From Plasmopara viticola (taxonomy: Eukaryota; Oomycota; Peronosporomycetes; Peronosporales; Peronosporaceae), in NCBI GenBank assembly GCA_001695595.3, contig MBPM02000028.1, forward strand, positions 124,001 to 188,000: 64,000 nt of DNA. The letters run 5' to 3'. Position 1 is the stretch's first letter; the number at the start of each line of letters is the position of its first letter. Below the pieces are notes generated by a model. The model was given only the letters and a program-made list of their open reading frames with translations. It had not been told where the DNA came from and ran no database searches. Shown here in pieces: positions 19,901 to 31,187 of the stretch. The translations under genes and the position numbers were made by a program.

Positions 19901-22900
19901 ATTGGCATGGAAAGACCAGTACTTGCAGCGTGTAAACGTCAGTATTCAGCGCAATGAACGATTTCGTCAAATAGTGCTGGCCAAGATTTCTCTTTGTGTT
20001 GATACGGGCAATGAACGCACGTTAGCTCTACGCGAGGAGAACGAGCGTCTTACAGTACAGCGCGACAAGTTTATTGAGCTTTGTGCTCAATTAAAGCAAC
20101 GACAAGCGGTTGTGCGAAGTGAATGCGAGCGAGCTCAAGCCAGATCTACGGCTTTTGATGATACGAGCGTGCGCGTTGTCGGAGTTCCTAAGCGCTCAGT
20201 CCTCGTTCAAGAGCTGGAGGAGGAAGACGAGGCTTTGCACGAACGAATCAAAACCCTTGGAGAGCAGGAGCAAGCTGTGCAATTGACGCTGGAGACGTGT
20301 AAACTTGCATTGGATGAGATCGCCACTCGGACACTAGCGCTGGAAGAATGCCGGCGAGTGCTGGAAAGTCCTTTCCAAGTGGAAGACATCAGGTTAGGAC
20401 ACAAGCCTAACGCGAATGAATGTATTCCACAGTCCGGTTATGCCGAGAGTGTGAGGCTGAAAAAACACGTAGCTCGATCGGTGGAGGAGAGACAGTGGGT
20501 CATCCTCGATTTTCTTCTGAACTTTGCTTACTATGACAAGCACGTAGCACTTGAAGAAGTAGAATTGATCCGAAATCATGCCGATTACCAGCAAAAGAAA
20601 GAGAACAAACTGACTGTCGATGATCTCCAGCGTCTGCTACAGCTCCCAGCTCGCAATTGCCTCGCATTCGCATTTTTTAAATCGCCAGAAGAAATGGAAG
20701 CTCATTATCTTTTGCGCAAGTATACGTTTGGACATGGAGAGGCTTACTATGCTCAGCAAGATTACCACTTTAGAGCTCCTGACGGAGTAGCCGCCCCACG
20801 CGCGACTCTTTCGTCTAAACTTGAGCATCTGTGCTCCATCCTTCAAAAGTCATCTTTGCGTATATCTCAGTACCCAGCTGCTCGAACCGCGTTACTTAGT
20901 AACAAGAGTTCGCAGCTGACGTTGCTTCACGTGCCACAAACCCAAATATACCCACACAAAAGCATCACACACAATTTCCAGTTGCCCAAAACCTCGAAAG
21001 GAGTCGCTGTATTGACTCTCACTTCATCCATCGTCTTTCAAGGGCGCTTCAAATCCGCTAATTATCAGAATGGACGACTTGCTGCCATGATGTATATGGT
21101 ACCTCCAGTGACTGACGTAACTTTGTTGCAGCAACGAATACAAGCCCCGATTCCGATCGGAAAATGCTTTCATGTTGATGATCTGACTCTGTCTTCCCCT
21201 CATTGTAGAGGTAAACTTGTTCTCCGACACGAGCCTTTGGCAATTCCTCTGAGTGCTGCAGCAACGTATCAAATCGTAATAGGAGCACCAATATTTACAA
21301 CCTACTCTCTCGAGGTTTGTGGACGCACAGCACTGTTTGCTGATGAAGCACTGCGACGGAAGCGTATTGACGCCTTAAAGCTTCAAGCTCTATTGCCAAT
21401 TGAGCACACAGAGTTGCAAAATGTTGTCGTGACAATCCAATTGAGTGATCGAAAGAAGAGACTTGCTCGTCGACTTGCCAATAAGGCAAAAGACCAAGCA
21501 CGAACAGCAGAACTTGAGCTACTACAAGAGCGTCAGAAGCTCGAGCGTGATAACGCTGTTCCATCACTGAATCAAGGAGAGCGCCGAGACCTTTACACAG
21601 CGATACGAGCAGCGTCAAAGATGTTCACAGACAGCTGTTTTCTTTTCTCCAAACGTGAAGAAGAAGTGCGCGATATTGAACAAAGTCTCCAAGAACTTTC
21701 CAAGATCCACGTGGATAGAGCTGAAGACTGCAAAAGGATGGAGCAGCTGCTATCTGAATACCGTGCAACTTTACCTCGACTAGCAGCTCTACTTTCAACG
21801 GACCTAGCAGCACGAGAAGCCGCAGCAGCCAAACTTGCTAAGGAATTAAACACCGAGTACGTGAAAACGAGTGACAAGAGATCTGCCAAAGTGCGCTGGG
21901 CAGAGCTTTCCGCTTTGAAAGCAGAAATCCCGTTCATGATCCTGCCTACCGAGCGACTGCGACGGAAATACAAGAGCGGCCAAGACACTTTAGACAAGAC
22001 GGAGCGCGAGTGGGTCATTCTTGATCGCCTTCTACATCCACAAATGTATTGGTGGGAACAAGATAAACACAGCGCAATTGTTAAAAGTAACCCGAGCACT
22101 TCCAGTGTAAAGCTTTGGCTTTATGGAGCAAACCCAAAGCTCTCAAAAAGCGAATTGAAGCTTGCAACGTTGTCTCCAATAGAAGTCAAGCGGATCATGG
22201 AAGTTTCATGGAATGTCTTGGAGCGAAAAGAGATAACGATTCGCAAAATCTATACGCAATTTCGAGACGATTATAATGGCAGATCCATGTACAAAGGTGC
22301 TTCGTCAGCATCAATAGCACCTTTTTTGCGTGCTCAGGACCCTAGTGAATTGCGAAAAGAGGAACAGGAATGGCTTTTGTACGATCAGCTGTTGAATCCA
22401 AGATATTATCCGCTACATTTGAAGCAGTCGACGAACAAGCTTCCGGGAGTAAATTTAACATCACGACCGGTTGAGAACGTCACAGTCTCGCCCAAACTCA
22501 CAAGAGAGGATCTTCTCATGGCGATTGGCACTCCAGATAAAGAGTTGTACAAACTGCCGAGCGACTTGCTCCGTGGTCGCACATTGCTTTTCAAATTTGA
22601 TCCTCAGCACACGGCTAAACTGATTCTAGCATCACAGATCCAACAGAAGAGTCAAAAAGCACACATGGCTACGAGTGGCCTTGGCGTAGATGTGGATGCG
22701 CGATGCCGTCTCGTGTTTCACGAGCTTCAACGCGCACTTGCGAATACACACAGTGAATTTATGGATTCATCCGTGTTGCACTCGACACTGCAGCGATTTC
22801 CAACGCGAATGCTTAGGCTTGAACTCGAAAACGAATTGGACCGTTTGTTAATTTCTCAGATCAAAGAAAGAGAAGAATTTGGTTTGGCCAACTTTCTTTC

Positions 22901-24488
22901 ACAGAAAGATGGCTCTGCTAACAGTAGCAGCGATGAAGAAGCAGGGATTGCTTGCCAAGTGGAACTTCAGCGCAAAGCCAAAATAGATGCCAAGCAAATG
23001 CTGAAAGCTCGTGGGAAAATGCGTCGGCAAACCTATTTGCAAAAGCAGCGCCGTGGGATTAAGAACAAACTTCAAAAACGCAACATCGACGAGCAGCGCT
23101 TGCTCCAGCGGGAGCAAGAACTTGGTCCAGGCGGCTGCACTGCTTGTTGGACAAATCCTTGCCAATGGGTGCCATTTCTGGAACACTCGTTCGTGACACT
23201 CGAAGAGCGAATACGTGTCATCCATGAAGAGCTTGATCGCGTAAAGCATTGTCCAGATGAAATCTTGACATCAACGGTGTGCATGGCTGCGGTAAAGTCA
23301 GGGGATCAAGCTCTCACGCTCCGCAAAAGCGATTTGTTCAACGAATTGACTCTAGAGGTGGGATTCTGCGAGAAAAGTTTGCGTTTGAAAGCGGTCGATG
23401 AAGAACTTCATGAAACCTTTTGCTCTAAAAACGACTTTTTCGAGACGCAAGCATTGCATGGGTTCCGTCAAATTCAGCACAAGAATAAAGTACAAATAGC
23501 ACTTCAACGCGAACACAACGCGCTTGTAGCACACCTAACAGCTTACGAAGTTGTGGAAGACGTCCTTGAGTCCATGCTGGAAGGTTGGATCTTTGGAGAG
23601 CGTAAATCCAAGCGACAAATTTCTGGATTCGTTCCTAGCCTAAAGCGCGAGGGCCCATTAACAGTGCATGATCTTCGACGCTTTGAAGACAATCACCGTA
23701 TTTCTCACTTTAGCCAAAATAATCGCGAAGAAGAAATCCAGAATGCACAGGAATTGCCGTCGGACAACGGGAAACCGGTTGAAGTCGAGGCATTCCAAGT
23801 CGATCTTTCCAAAAAAGCTGTCCAAATAGGCTCCGAGGTAAACAAGTCACTTACCGAGACGGAAAATGTGCTCAGATTTGGGCTTTTTTGCATGACACTG
23901 ATGTATTTTCGAGGCTTGTCGCTGTTGAAAAAGCAGAAAACTCTTTGGACTGTCTCGACTACAAAGCGTCGGGATGCGGTGGACCCTTGGAAAAGTGCTG
24001 AACGTCATCGATTGGACAAAGAGAAGAAGAAGGCAGAGCTGCGAGCTCGCAAGATTGCGGACCATGACATGAATGCTCAAATTGGCCAAGCCCGCAGACA
24101 GAGAGTTTACGAGCAGAAGCAGTTGGCTTACAGGATACACTTCAAAGCGCAAACTCGCACGGCTAAGAGAGAGAAGAAGGCTGCTATCGACATCCAGCGC
24201 ACGTATCGTGGGCACTTGTGCAAAATTGCTGGCAAAAAGTGGATGCTACGACGGCGAGAGATAAATGCGCAACGTGCTCTAGATCATGCTGCAGCCATCT
24301 CATTGCAGCGAGCGTACCGAGGACGCCTTGGTAGAATCGCTGCCGAAGAACGCCGTGTGGAATTTGCCGAATTAAATTCTCAGCTTCGAGCAGAGGAAGC
24401 CATTGCTAAAGAGAAAGAATACTGGCGTAAGCACAAGATTAAGCGCTTAGGTCGGAACGTCGTGGCATTGGTCAGAAAAGAAGCCTAG
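16929..24488 (+). CDS. giant EF-hand, alpha/beta-hydrolase-like, coiled-coil and IQ-motif protein
   Basis: One uninterrupted frame of 2519 residues. In order: an EF-hand (loop DKRNQGVVTVDD at 55-66); a KANSL3/TEX30-like alpha/beta-hydrolase region about 323-610, with an IHGSQDALYSP acid motif near 531 and a KGGHDLL histidine motif near 597, but with GFGTG (about 412) where GxSxG should be, so the nucleophile serine is missing; a long charged coiled coil about 735-925; three copies of an EWVILDxLL module near 1188, 1690 and 1811; and two IQ motifs near 2418 (IQRTYRGHL) and 2456 (LQRAYRGRL) that should bind calmodulin. This points to a calcium-responsive scaffold, perhaps cytoskeletal or flagellar; location and function are inferred. 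Met at 16959 is an alternative start. No relative is known to me. Confidence 0.72.
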   Translation: MHGSPSCHSFMPRQVSLETNFHTSVTNKLFETLLKFVSETQQQGQNLFDAYSHFDKRNQGVVTVDDLMKAVVELRLCPSSSLWTEEDAEECIAELSRGKSRAHFTQQDFVTYFTTSRTRTKKANLLNSTHPTYDLKNLSKKSTHLQSWQEQAATVSHNCSMQEKAQLRKPLPEWAHARSKWALNHLECANAKPQAPLTFKRTPSLNSLSTVFVPTFNSYDNDNDTLPDDLEPFKQPPALGPQLDAKHQALTLASEKSDNTFVSQPSNRWQTFHVDAETTISYGILSNSTMQPATWNVDDDGAFSSQSSTTSTAQKDTVGLLNMAEFQLTVFIDAFQQLETLEAFFRPLLLQFPKGKILLCGFPTRSNCSLTWQNVPFARVHASLLDHVVTQTQEWLVQPKMGPGAVPQYLIGFGTGASTALQLLEMEFSTQAKSDSNGTLKLFVQALRGLVLINAVDISNVERKTLCAQQKAETKLQSENGLKSGDTAKLHEALASIEFSDHHLAQLAPLKNGDVTAAITNLVAVVPAPFALILIHGSQDALYSPHPVQLITEAIHASSSTGFSHAKSVSEALSLDNLLKDSTNGNSQCLHVAWLKGGHDLLQEQGPYFYELFRQLATASTSQWQPTLFNDNPSQVDQDNRSTLDATSLASNVTLHQTLRSEDSIKSNQVKPMVSKQIDGNPLSQTHYSETASTVRQRLADHLSTHGLAWIQQELYDRDIEGAGSSSLILERYERMLVQEEKCFRQQTLEKQRMLAKHEEIKAQRQAKVEKARKQEQRALEARQAVQRRERELEKHFYRHMEAKKRESARRVHENDKMMLEDLRSQKAEHFLDCERRRWERNRVAMKQMGELKAERQERLWHEAQVKSHALHLREQRVHCEALKVAQHEFEQKELGLSPVDAYYLDAPAVYERFDDIVSGARTLAADFGHCYKLKALQTQRRLELQSRQKRPLAAKEVKGHNLERIASNTPVEMQALGQELQRDAMLRRQELAWKDQYLQRVNVSIQRNERFRQIVLAKISLCVDTGNERTLALREENERLTVQRDKFIELCAQLKQRQAVVRSECERAQARSTAFDDTSVRVVGVPKRSVLVQELEEEDEALHERIKTLGEQEQAVQLTLETCKLALDEIATRTLALEECRRVLESPFQVEDIRLGHKPNANECIPQSGYAESVRLKKHVARSVEERQWVILDFLLNFAYYDKHVALEEVELIRNHADYQQKKENKLTVDDLQRLLQLPARNCLAFAFFKSPEEMEAHYLLRKYTFGHGEAYYAQQDYHFRAPDGVAAPRATLSSKLEHLCSILQKSSLRISQYPAARTALLSNKSSQLTLLHVPQTQIYPHKSITHNFQLPKTSKGVAVLTLTSSIVFQGRFKSANYQNGRLAAMMYMVPPVTDVTLLQQRIQAPIPIGKCFHVDDLTLSSPHCRGKLVLRHEPLAIPLSAAATYQIVIGAPIFTTYSLEVCGRTALFADEALRRKRIDALKLQALLPIEHTELQNVVVTIQLSDRKKRLARRLANKAKDQARTAELELLQERQKLERDNAVPSLNQGERRDLYTAIRAASKMFTDSCFLFSKREEEVRDIEQSLQELSKIHVDRAEDCKRMEQLLSEYRATLPRLAALLSTDLAAREAAAAKLAKELNTEYVKTSDKRSAKVRWAELSALKAEIPFMILPTERLRRKYKSGQDTLDKTEREWVILDRLLHPQMYWWEQDKHSAIVKSNPSTSSVKLWLYGANPKLSKSELKLATLSPIEVKRIMEVSWNVLERKEITIRKIYTQFRDDYNGRSMYKGASSASIAPFLRAQDPSELRKEEQEWLLYDQLLNPRYYPLHLKQSTNKLPGVNLTSRPVENVTVSPKLTREDLLMAIGTPDKELYKLPSDLLRGRTLLFKFDPQHTAKLILASQIQQKSQKAHMATSGLGVDVDARCRLVFHELQRALANTHSEFMDSSVLHSTLQRFPTRMLRLELENELDRLLISQIKEREEFGLANFLSQKDGSANSSSDEEAGIACQVELQRKAKIDAKQMLKARGKMRRQTYLQKQRRGIKNKLQKRNIDEQRLLQREQELGPGGCTACWTNPCQWVPFLEHSFVTLEERIRVIHEELDRVKHCPDEILTSTVCMAAVKSGDQALTLRKSDLFNELTLEVGFCEKSLRLKAVDEELHETFCSKNDFFETQALHGFRQIQHKNKVQIALQREHNALVAHLTAYEVVEDVLESMLEGWIFGERKSKRQISGFVPSLKREGPLTVHDLRRFEDNHRISHFSQNNREEEIQNAQELPSDNGKPVEVEAFQVDLSKKAVQIGSEVNKSLTETENVLRFGLFCMTLMYFRGLSLLKKQKTLWTVSTTKRRDAVDPWKSAERHRLDKEKKKAELRARKIADHDMNAQIGQARRQRVYEQKQLAYRIHFKAQTRTAKREKKAAIDIQRTYRGHLCKIAGKKWMLRRREINAQRALDHAAAISLQRAYRGRLGRIAAEERRVEFAELNSQLRAEEAIAKEKEYWRKHKIKRLGRNVVALVRKEA

Positions 24489-24581
24489 GAACGTCAAGTT
24501 TGTAAACAACAGTAAGCTGTAAAAGTGCATAGTAGCTATTTCCTTCTCTTACCAAGGGGGTAGGCACATTCGATAGAGTAG

Positions 24582-27464
24582 CTAAGGCTGTTCAGCAAAC
24601 GGAAGTGTAAGACTAACCAACTTGACCAGTTCTTCGATTTTCTTGCGACGGTTTTGAGTTTGTTTGGACACATGCGTCCACTTCTCACCGTGATGCGGAT
24701 CTGCGCTGATCGCACGCTTTAAAATCTTTTCTGCTGTTTCTTCCGTGCCGTGTTTAAGCTCGAAAAGGTAGTAATAAGCCCACGCGTCCCCGAGATCAGA
24801 GTCGAGCTGAATGGTTCGTTCCAGCCACTTCCGTGCTTTCGAATATTTCCGTTCTTGCCAAAAGAGTTTGGCAACAGATAAACATACCAGCGGGTCATTA
24901 TCTTTTTTCTTAAGAGCAGTGAATGATGCACGCTTTTGCTGCGCTCTGGGGGCAATGTCGATAGACTCTGCCAGAAGAATTCCTGACTCCGGGCACTCCT
25001 GCAACGCCTTGGCCATTAGCATTTCCTGCCCTTTAGAATTGTTCCATCGAGCCTCTAGCCGAGCAGCTTCCAGCCAGAGCACTTCGTTCTTTGGGTTTTT
25101 TAGACGACCCATCTCCAGCACGGAACGAGCCTTTGTTACACCGTTTACCGTCTCCTCTAAACGGCTAGAAAGAGTCCACAAGGGAATTGACTTAGGACAG
25201 CGCTGGTTGCCATCACGATACATTTTCTTCGCCTTATCATAATCGGGAGGATCTAACGCTTCGTAGTACTGGCCAGCCATCATATAAAGCTTTGAGAAAT
25301 CTGGGTACAACTTGATACCTTCCAATACAAGCTCCTCTTCATCTGTCCGGTTCTCGGCGCATTCTCTTTCAAGCAAGACAGATTTCATCCATACATGGGG
25401 CGTCGGAGCTTGAGCACGCGCCTTCGCCAGCAATGCTCGAGCCAAGTCGATCTCATCATTTTCCCATTCTAGCTTCACTGCAGCCAGCCAAATTGCCTCA
25501 CTATTCGGATTTGCACTGAATGCTTGGCGCAAAATTAAGCGAGCATTCTCGACGGAGCCGTTTGACCAGACCTCCTTCGCAGCCATCAGCCACAAAATTT
25601 CCGCTTGAGGACAATTTGTGACGGCTTTTTGCAGCAGCTGCTCGACAGACTCAGGATTTTTACCCTCCTGAACTTGCTTCTCTAAGGCCACAGCACGCAG
25701 CCAAATCGACTTCTTACCAGGAAATACCTTGAGCGCAGCCGCGTAGATTGCCTTCGCAGTTAGCAAAGCCCCACGGTTAATACTGTTCTCTGCATCATCC
25801 ATCCACGTGCGTTTTCTGTCTTCAAGATCAACGCCTACATCCAAACTAGCTCGCACGATTGCCCCACACGTCAACGGAGCATCGGCTTGCTCACACGCTT
25901 CGGCTTCCTTCAGCCACATTTCCCGGTTCATCACCACTTGATGTTTTTGCAACGACTTGAGTGCCAGTTGAATAATCCGATCGATCATGTTCAAGTTCTT
26001 TCCTTGAGCTTCCTCCAGCTTGGCTGCCGTGATCCAGATGGATGGCTCTGTAGGAATCGCCGCACGGGCTTTATTTAACGTTTTCTTCGCATTCTCATAC
26101 GTCTCAAGTCGAGCCAGCGCCAGCCATAGGTCCACTGCTTGTGGAACGCACTCGACTGCACGACCGAGGAGAATCCGCGCACCGTCAACATCTTCCAATT
26201 CAATCAGCGCTTTCCATAGCTTTACCGAGTTTGGAATAAACTCCAGTGCTCGACGCATCACAAGCTTCTTCAGCTCGTCATCACTCTCGAGTTGCGCCGC
26301 TTGAAGCCACACCTTGACGGACTTTGGCACGTGTCGTACAGCCTTGGCCAAAATGGTCTTGGCATTCTCTGGGTTCTGTAATCGAGAAGCCTCAAGCCAC
26401 ACGTCTTCTTGCGTAGGACAAGACTCGCACCCTTGCGCAATAATCTTCCTCGCCTGCACAATTTTACCGGCTACCTCCTCCAACCTAGCAGCTGCAATCC
26501 AACCAGGTCCGTGTTTCGGGTTTGTCATCGTCACTGACCTCAACAAGAGCCTCGCTTTTTTAATATCTCCAATCTCAGCATCACTTGTAAGTTTCAAGCT
26601 GTTCAAATCGGTCAAATACCCTTTCGGATCCACGACAGTCTGGCCCGAGATCGAGTCGGACATTTTATCAAGCTTATGCGACAATTGAGCTCCTCTCGCT
26701 CCCGCCAAACCCGTTACAGAACTTGCCATGCCACTGGAAGTCTCGAGTCCATACCCTGCAGGTGTAATTGTCCCACTAACACTCATCGACTGGTTCGCAT
26801 TCACTCCTAAGATACTATCCGGGACAGGTGCAAACATTTCATTGCGTTTCTGCAACGCCGTGTTGGTTTTGTACTTGAGCGAATAGTCTCCAATGTCAGG
26901 AATTTGATCCCAATCTGCAGCTGACATTTGCTCCAATGAACTCTTTAGATCGGCAAATTGGTCGCTGATCTTTGGCATTTCGCGACGCGCTTTCTTTAAT
27001 TCTTCCAGCTGTTTCAACTCTCGGCGTCTCTTGCGTCGTGAGTCCATGCGCTCGTCCACTTGTTCATAGATATCGTCCGCTTCCTTGTCGTCAGCGTCGT
27101 ACGGTGTGTCCTGAAACAGCCCGCGTGACGAGTACCCACTGAATTCGTCGTAATTGGTCTCACTGTAGTCCCCAAAATCCTCGTTCTCGTCCTTTTCGCG
27201 ACCAAACCCGCCCATTCCTGCGGTACCAGACCCACGGCCAGCACTAGGACCAGGACCCGGTCCGGGCATCTCCACACCGTGTCCGCGTCCGGCGGGTGGC
27301 AGGAAAGGCGCGTCCTGCGTCCCGTCTTGCGTCATTGGCGCCCGCGCGGGGCCAATATCCGAGCGCGTAGTAAAGCCTACGGCCCCTCGACCCAGACCAG
27401 GAACATAATTGGCCGGCGCGCCTGATGTGTAGGTGTTGCGCGCCCGCTGTCCCAGTCCGCTCAT
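24582..27464 (-). CDS. PRPF6: U5 snRNP pre-mRNA splicing factor Prp6/PRPF6
   Basis: This encodes 960 residues, close to human PRPF6 (941). Residues 1-165 form the PRP1_N region: a Gly/Pro-rich start (YVPGLGRGAVGFTTRSD), the acidic FGDYSETNYDEFSGY block, then DDKEADDIYEQVDERM and a basic run. From about 290 to the end there are regular HAT (half-a-TPR) repeats of the W..AA.LE type. Prp6 bridges U5 and U4/U6 in the tri-snRNP and is needed for spliceosome activation in the nucleus. Intronless. It ends 93 bp from the convergent 2519-residue gene. The start ATG 27464 begins MSGLGQRARNTY, fitting the family N-terminus. Confidence 0.92.
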   Translation of the reverse strand: MSGLGQRARNTYTSGAPANYVPGLGRGAVGFTTRSDIGPARAPMTQDGTQDAPFLPPAGRGHGVEMPGPGPGPSAGRGSGTAGMGGFGREKDENEDFGDYSETNYDEFSGYSSRGLFQDTPYDADDKEADDIYEQVDERMDSRRKRRRELKQLEELKKARREMPKISDQFADLKSSLEQMSAADWDQIPDIGDYSLKYKTNTALQKRNEMFAPVPDSILGVNANQSMSVSGTITPAGYGLETSSGMASSVTGLAGARGAQLSHKLDKMSDSISGQTVVDPKGYLTDLNSLKLTSDAEIGDIKKARLLLRSVTMTNPKHGPGWIAAARLEEVAGKIVQARKIIAQGCESCPTQEDVWLEASRLQNPENAKTILAKAVRHVPKSVKVWLQAAQLESDDELKKLVMRRALEFIPNSVKLWKALIELEDVDGARILLGRAVECVPQAVDLWLALARLETYENAKKTLNKARAAIPTEPSIWITAAKLEEAQGKNLNMIDRIIQLALKSLQKHQVVMNREMWLKEAEACEQADAPLTCGAIVRASLDVGVDLEDRKRTWMDDAENSINRGALLTAKAIYAAALKVFPGKKSIWLRAVALEKQVQEGKNPESVEQLLQKAVTNCPQAEILWLMAAKEVWSNGSVENARLILRQAFSANPNSEAIWLAAVKLEWENDEIDLARALLAKARAQAPTPHVWMKSVLLERECAENRTDEEELVLEGIKLYPDFSKLYMMAGQYYEALDPPDYDKAKKMYRDGNQRCPKSIPLWTLSSRLEETVNGVTKARSVLEMGRLKNPKNEVLWLEAARLEARWNNSKGQEMLMAKALQECPESGILLAESIDIAPRAQQKRASFTALKKKDNDPLVCLSVAKLFWQERKYSKARKWLERTIQLDSDLGDAWAYYYLFELKHGTEETAEKILKRAISADPHHGEKWTHVSKQTQNRRKKIEELVKLVSLTLPFAEQP

Positions 27465-27879
27465 AAGTTGATGCTCGTGATTAAGAATGCATGTACAGCA
27501 ATGCTTTTTTTTTATGCAATTGAGTCACTTAATGGTCCCATAATTTGATCGTCAACAACATATTGGCAATGCTAATTCGTAAGTGATAGATACCGTTCAC
27601 CCCTCACATACTTAGTTTTTGTGCTTCTAACTTAGATAAGTCAGTGACACGTTTACATACTGACGTATTACGAAAACGAGATGAAGCCTCTGCCTAAAAG
27701 ACAAGATTGAAGATATAGCGTTATCAATGCTTGAAGGTGGGACCGAACCAGATTAATTTTGTATTTTCATCATGTTGCATATCGCACCCTTGTATGCTCT
27801 ACTCATACATCAACACCACTGTTCGCAGCACTTCTCTTTTGAAAGAGGTTCGAGCGATTAACAAGCCGCGGCAGCGGCA
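27465..27879. other. intergenic, 5' of Prp6 and 3' of the unknown basic-protein gene
   Basis: About 415 bp holding the promoter of the Prp6 gene and the 3' flank of 27880-28602. A T-run lies at 27507-27514. The right part (27790-27879) has a decayed counterpart at about 2435-2488. No RNA gene or other element was recognised. Confidence 0.4.
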
Positions 27880-28602
27880 TTAATTTCGGGTGTCAACGTT
27901 GATTTTGATTTCCTCTAAAAGCTTCAACAAACACGCACCGCTGCCGTCTGCAGACTCGTGTCGAGAGTGATTTACCACGTATCCGACTGAAGCGTGACGA
28001 GGCCATGACGCATGCGACGTCTCCCACTTGCGTCTCGCTCGACGCTCTTTCCGCCTTCGTTTACGCAACCCTTTGCGTCGAATTGGCGAATGCAATAAAC
28101 TTTGTCGATTACTTGATGGAAGCATGCACAAGTTAAATTTTGGCATCGTTTGCTTGGCAACTGGACGCACTACGTGTTGTGGCGATTTAATTAAAAACTG
28201 TTCTGTTTGCACAATACCATTGTCGTGAGTAACTGGTATTCCAGCTGTCCCGAGCGATTTGTCTTCTAATGACTCCATTGAAAGGCGCGTCATAAGTGCC
28301 ATCATATTTAAAAATCGTTCACCAAGTCTTCGTTCAGAGTGTGTGTTGTCATTTGCTTTCTGCTCGTCGGCGGCGTCGGACTTGCAATGAAGTAAGTCAT
28401 GCTGCACATTCTTTGCTGTTAGTGGGTCTTTTGTTACTCGTGATCGATCCTTTGTTTCGTTTACTTTTTCTTTGTGGTTTTCATCTTGCATGCTGCTTGT
28501 GCTCTTTGTCGAAGCTTGGATACCATGCGTGAAATGCCCACGTGGCAGCAGTGCTAACAATGGCACTTTGCGAGGTGGTACATTAAAGCCAGAGGGTGGC
28601 AT
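27880..28602 (-). CDS. unknown basic protein
   Basis: This encodes 240 residues from ATG 28602. I do not recognise the family. Residues 30-95 are polar and Lys/Ser/Asp-rich, 93-120 form a Met-rich segment (LGERFLNMMALMTRLSMESLEDKS) that may be helical, and 175-192 are a dense Arg/Lys run (RRKGLRKRRRKERRARRK) that would act as a nuclear or nucleolar localisation or RNA-binding patch. A decayed paralogue lies at 2435-2930, in which the C-terminal blocks remain recognisable; this supports the view that this copy is a real gene. It is transcribed in the same direction as Prp6 and divergently from the Prp43 gene 0.4 kb away. Confidence 0.6.
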   Translation of the reverse strand: MPPSGFNVPPRKVPLLALLPRGHFTHGIQASTKSTSSMQDENHKEKVNETKDRSRVTKDPLTAKNVQHDLLHCKSDAADEQKANDNTHSERRLGERFLNMMALMTRLSMESLEDKSLGTAGIPVTHDNGIVQTEQFLIKSPQHVVRPVAKQTMPKFNLCMLPSSNRQSLLHSPIRRKGLRKRRRKERRARRKWETSHASWPRHASVGYVVNHSRHESADGSGACLLKLLEEIKINVDTRN

Positions 28603-31156
<2,554 letters not shown>

Positions 31157-31187
31157 ACAATCGCCTTATACGATAGAGTAAAATTGA

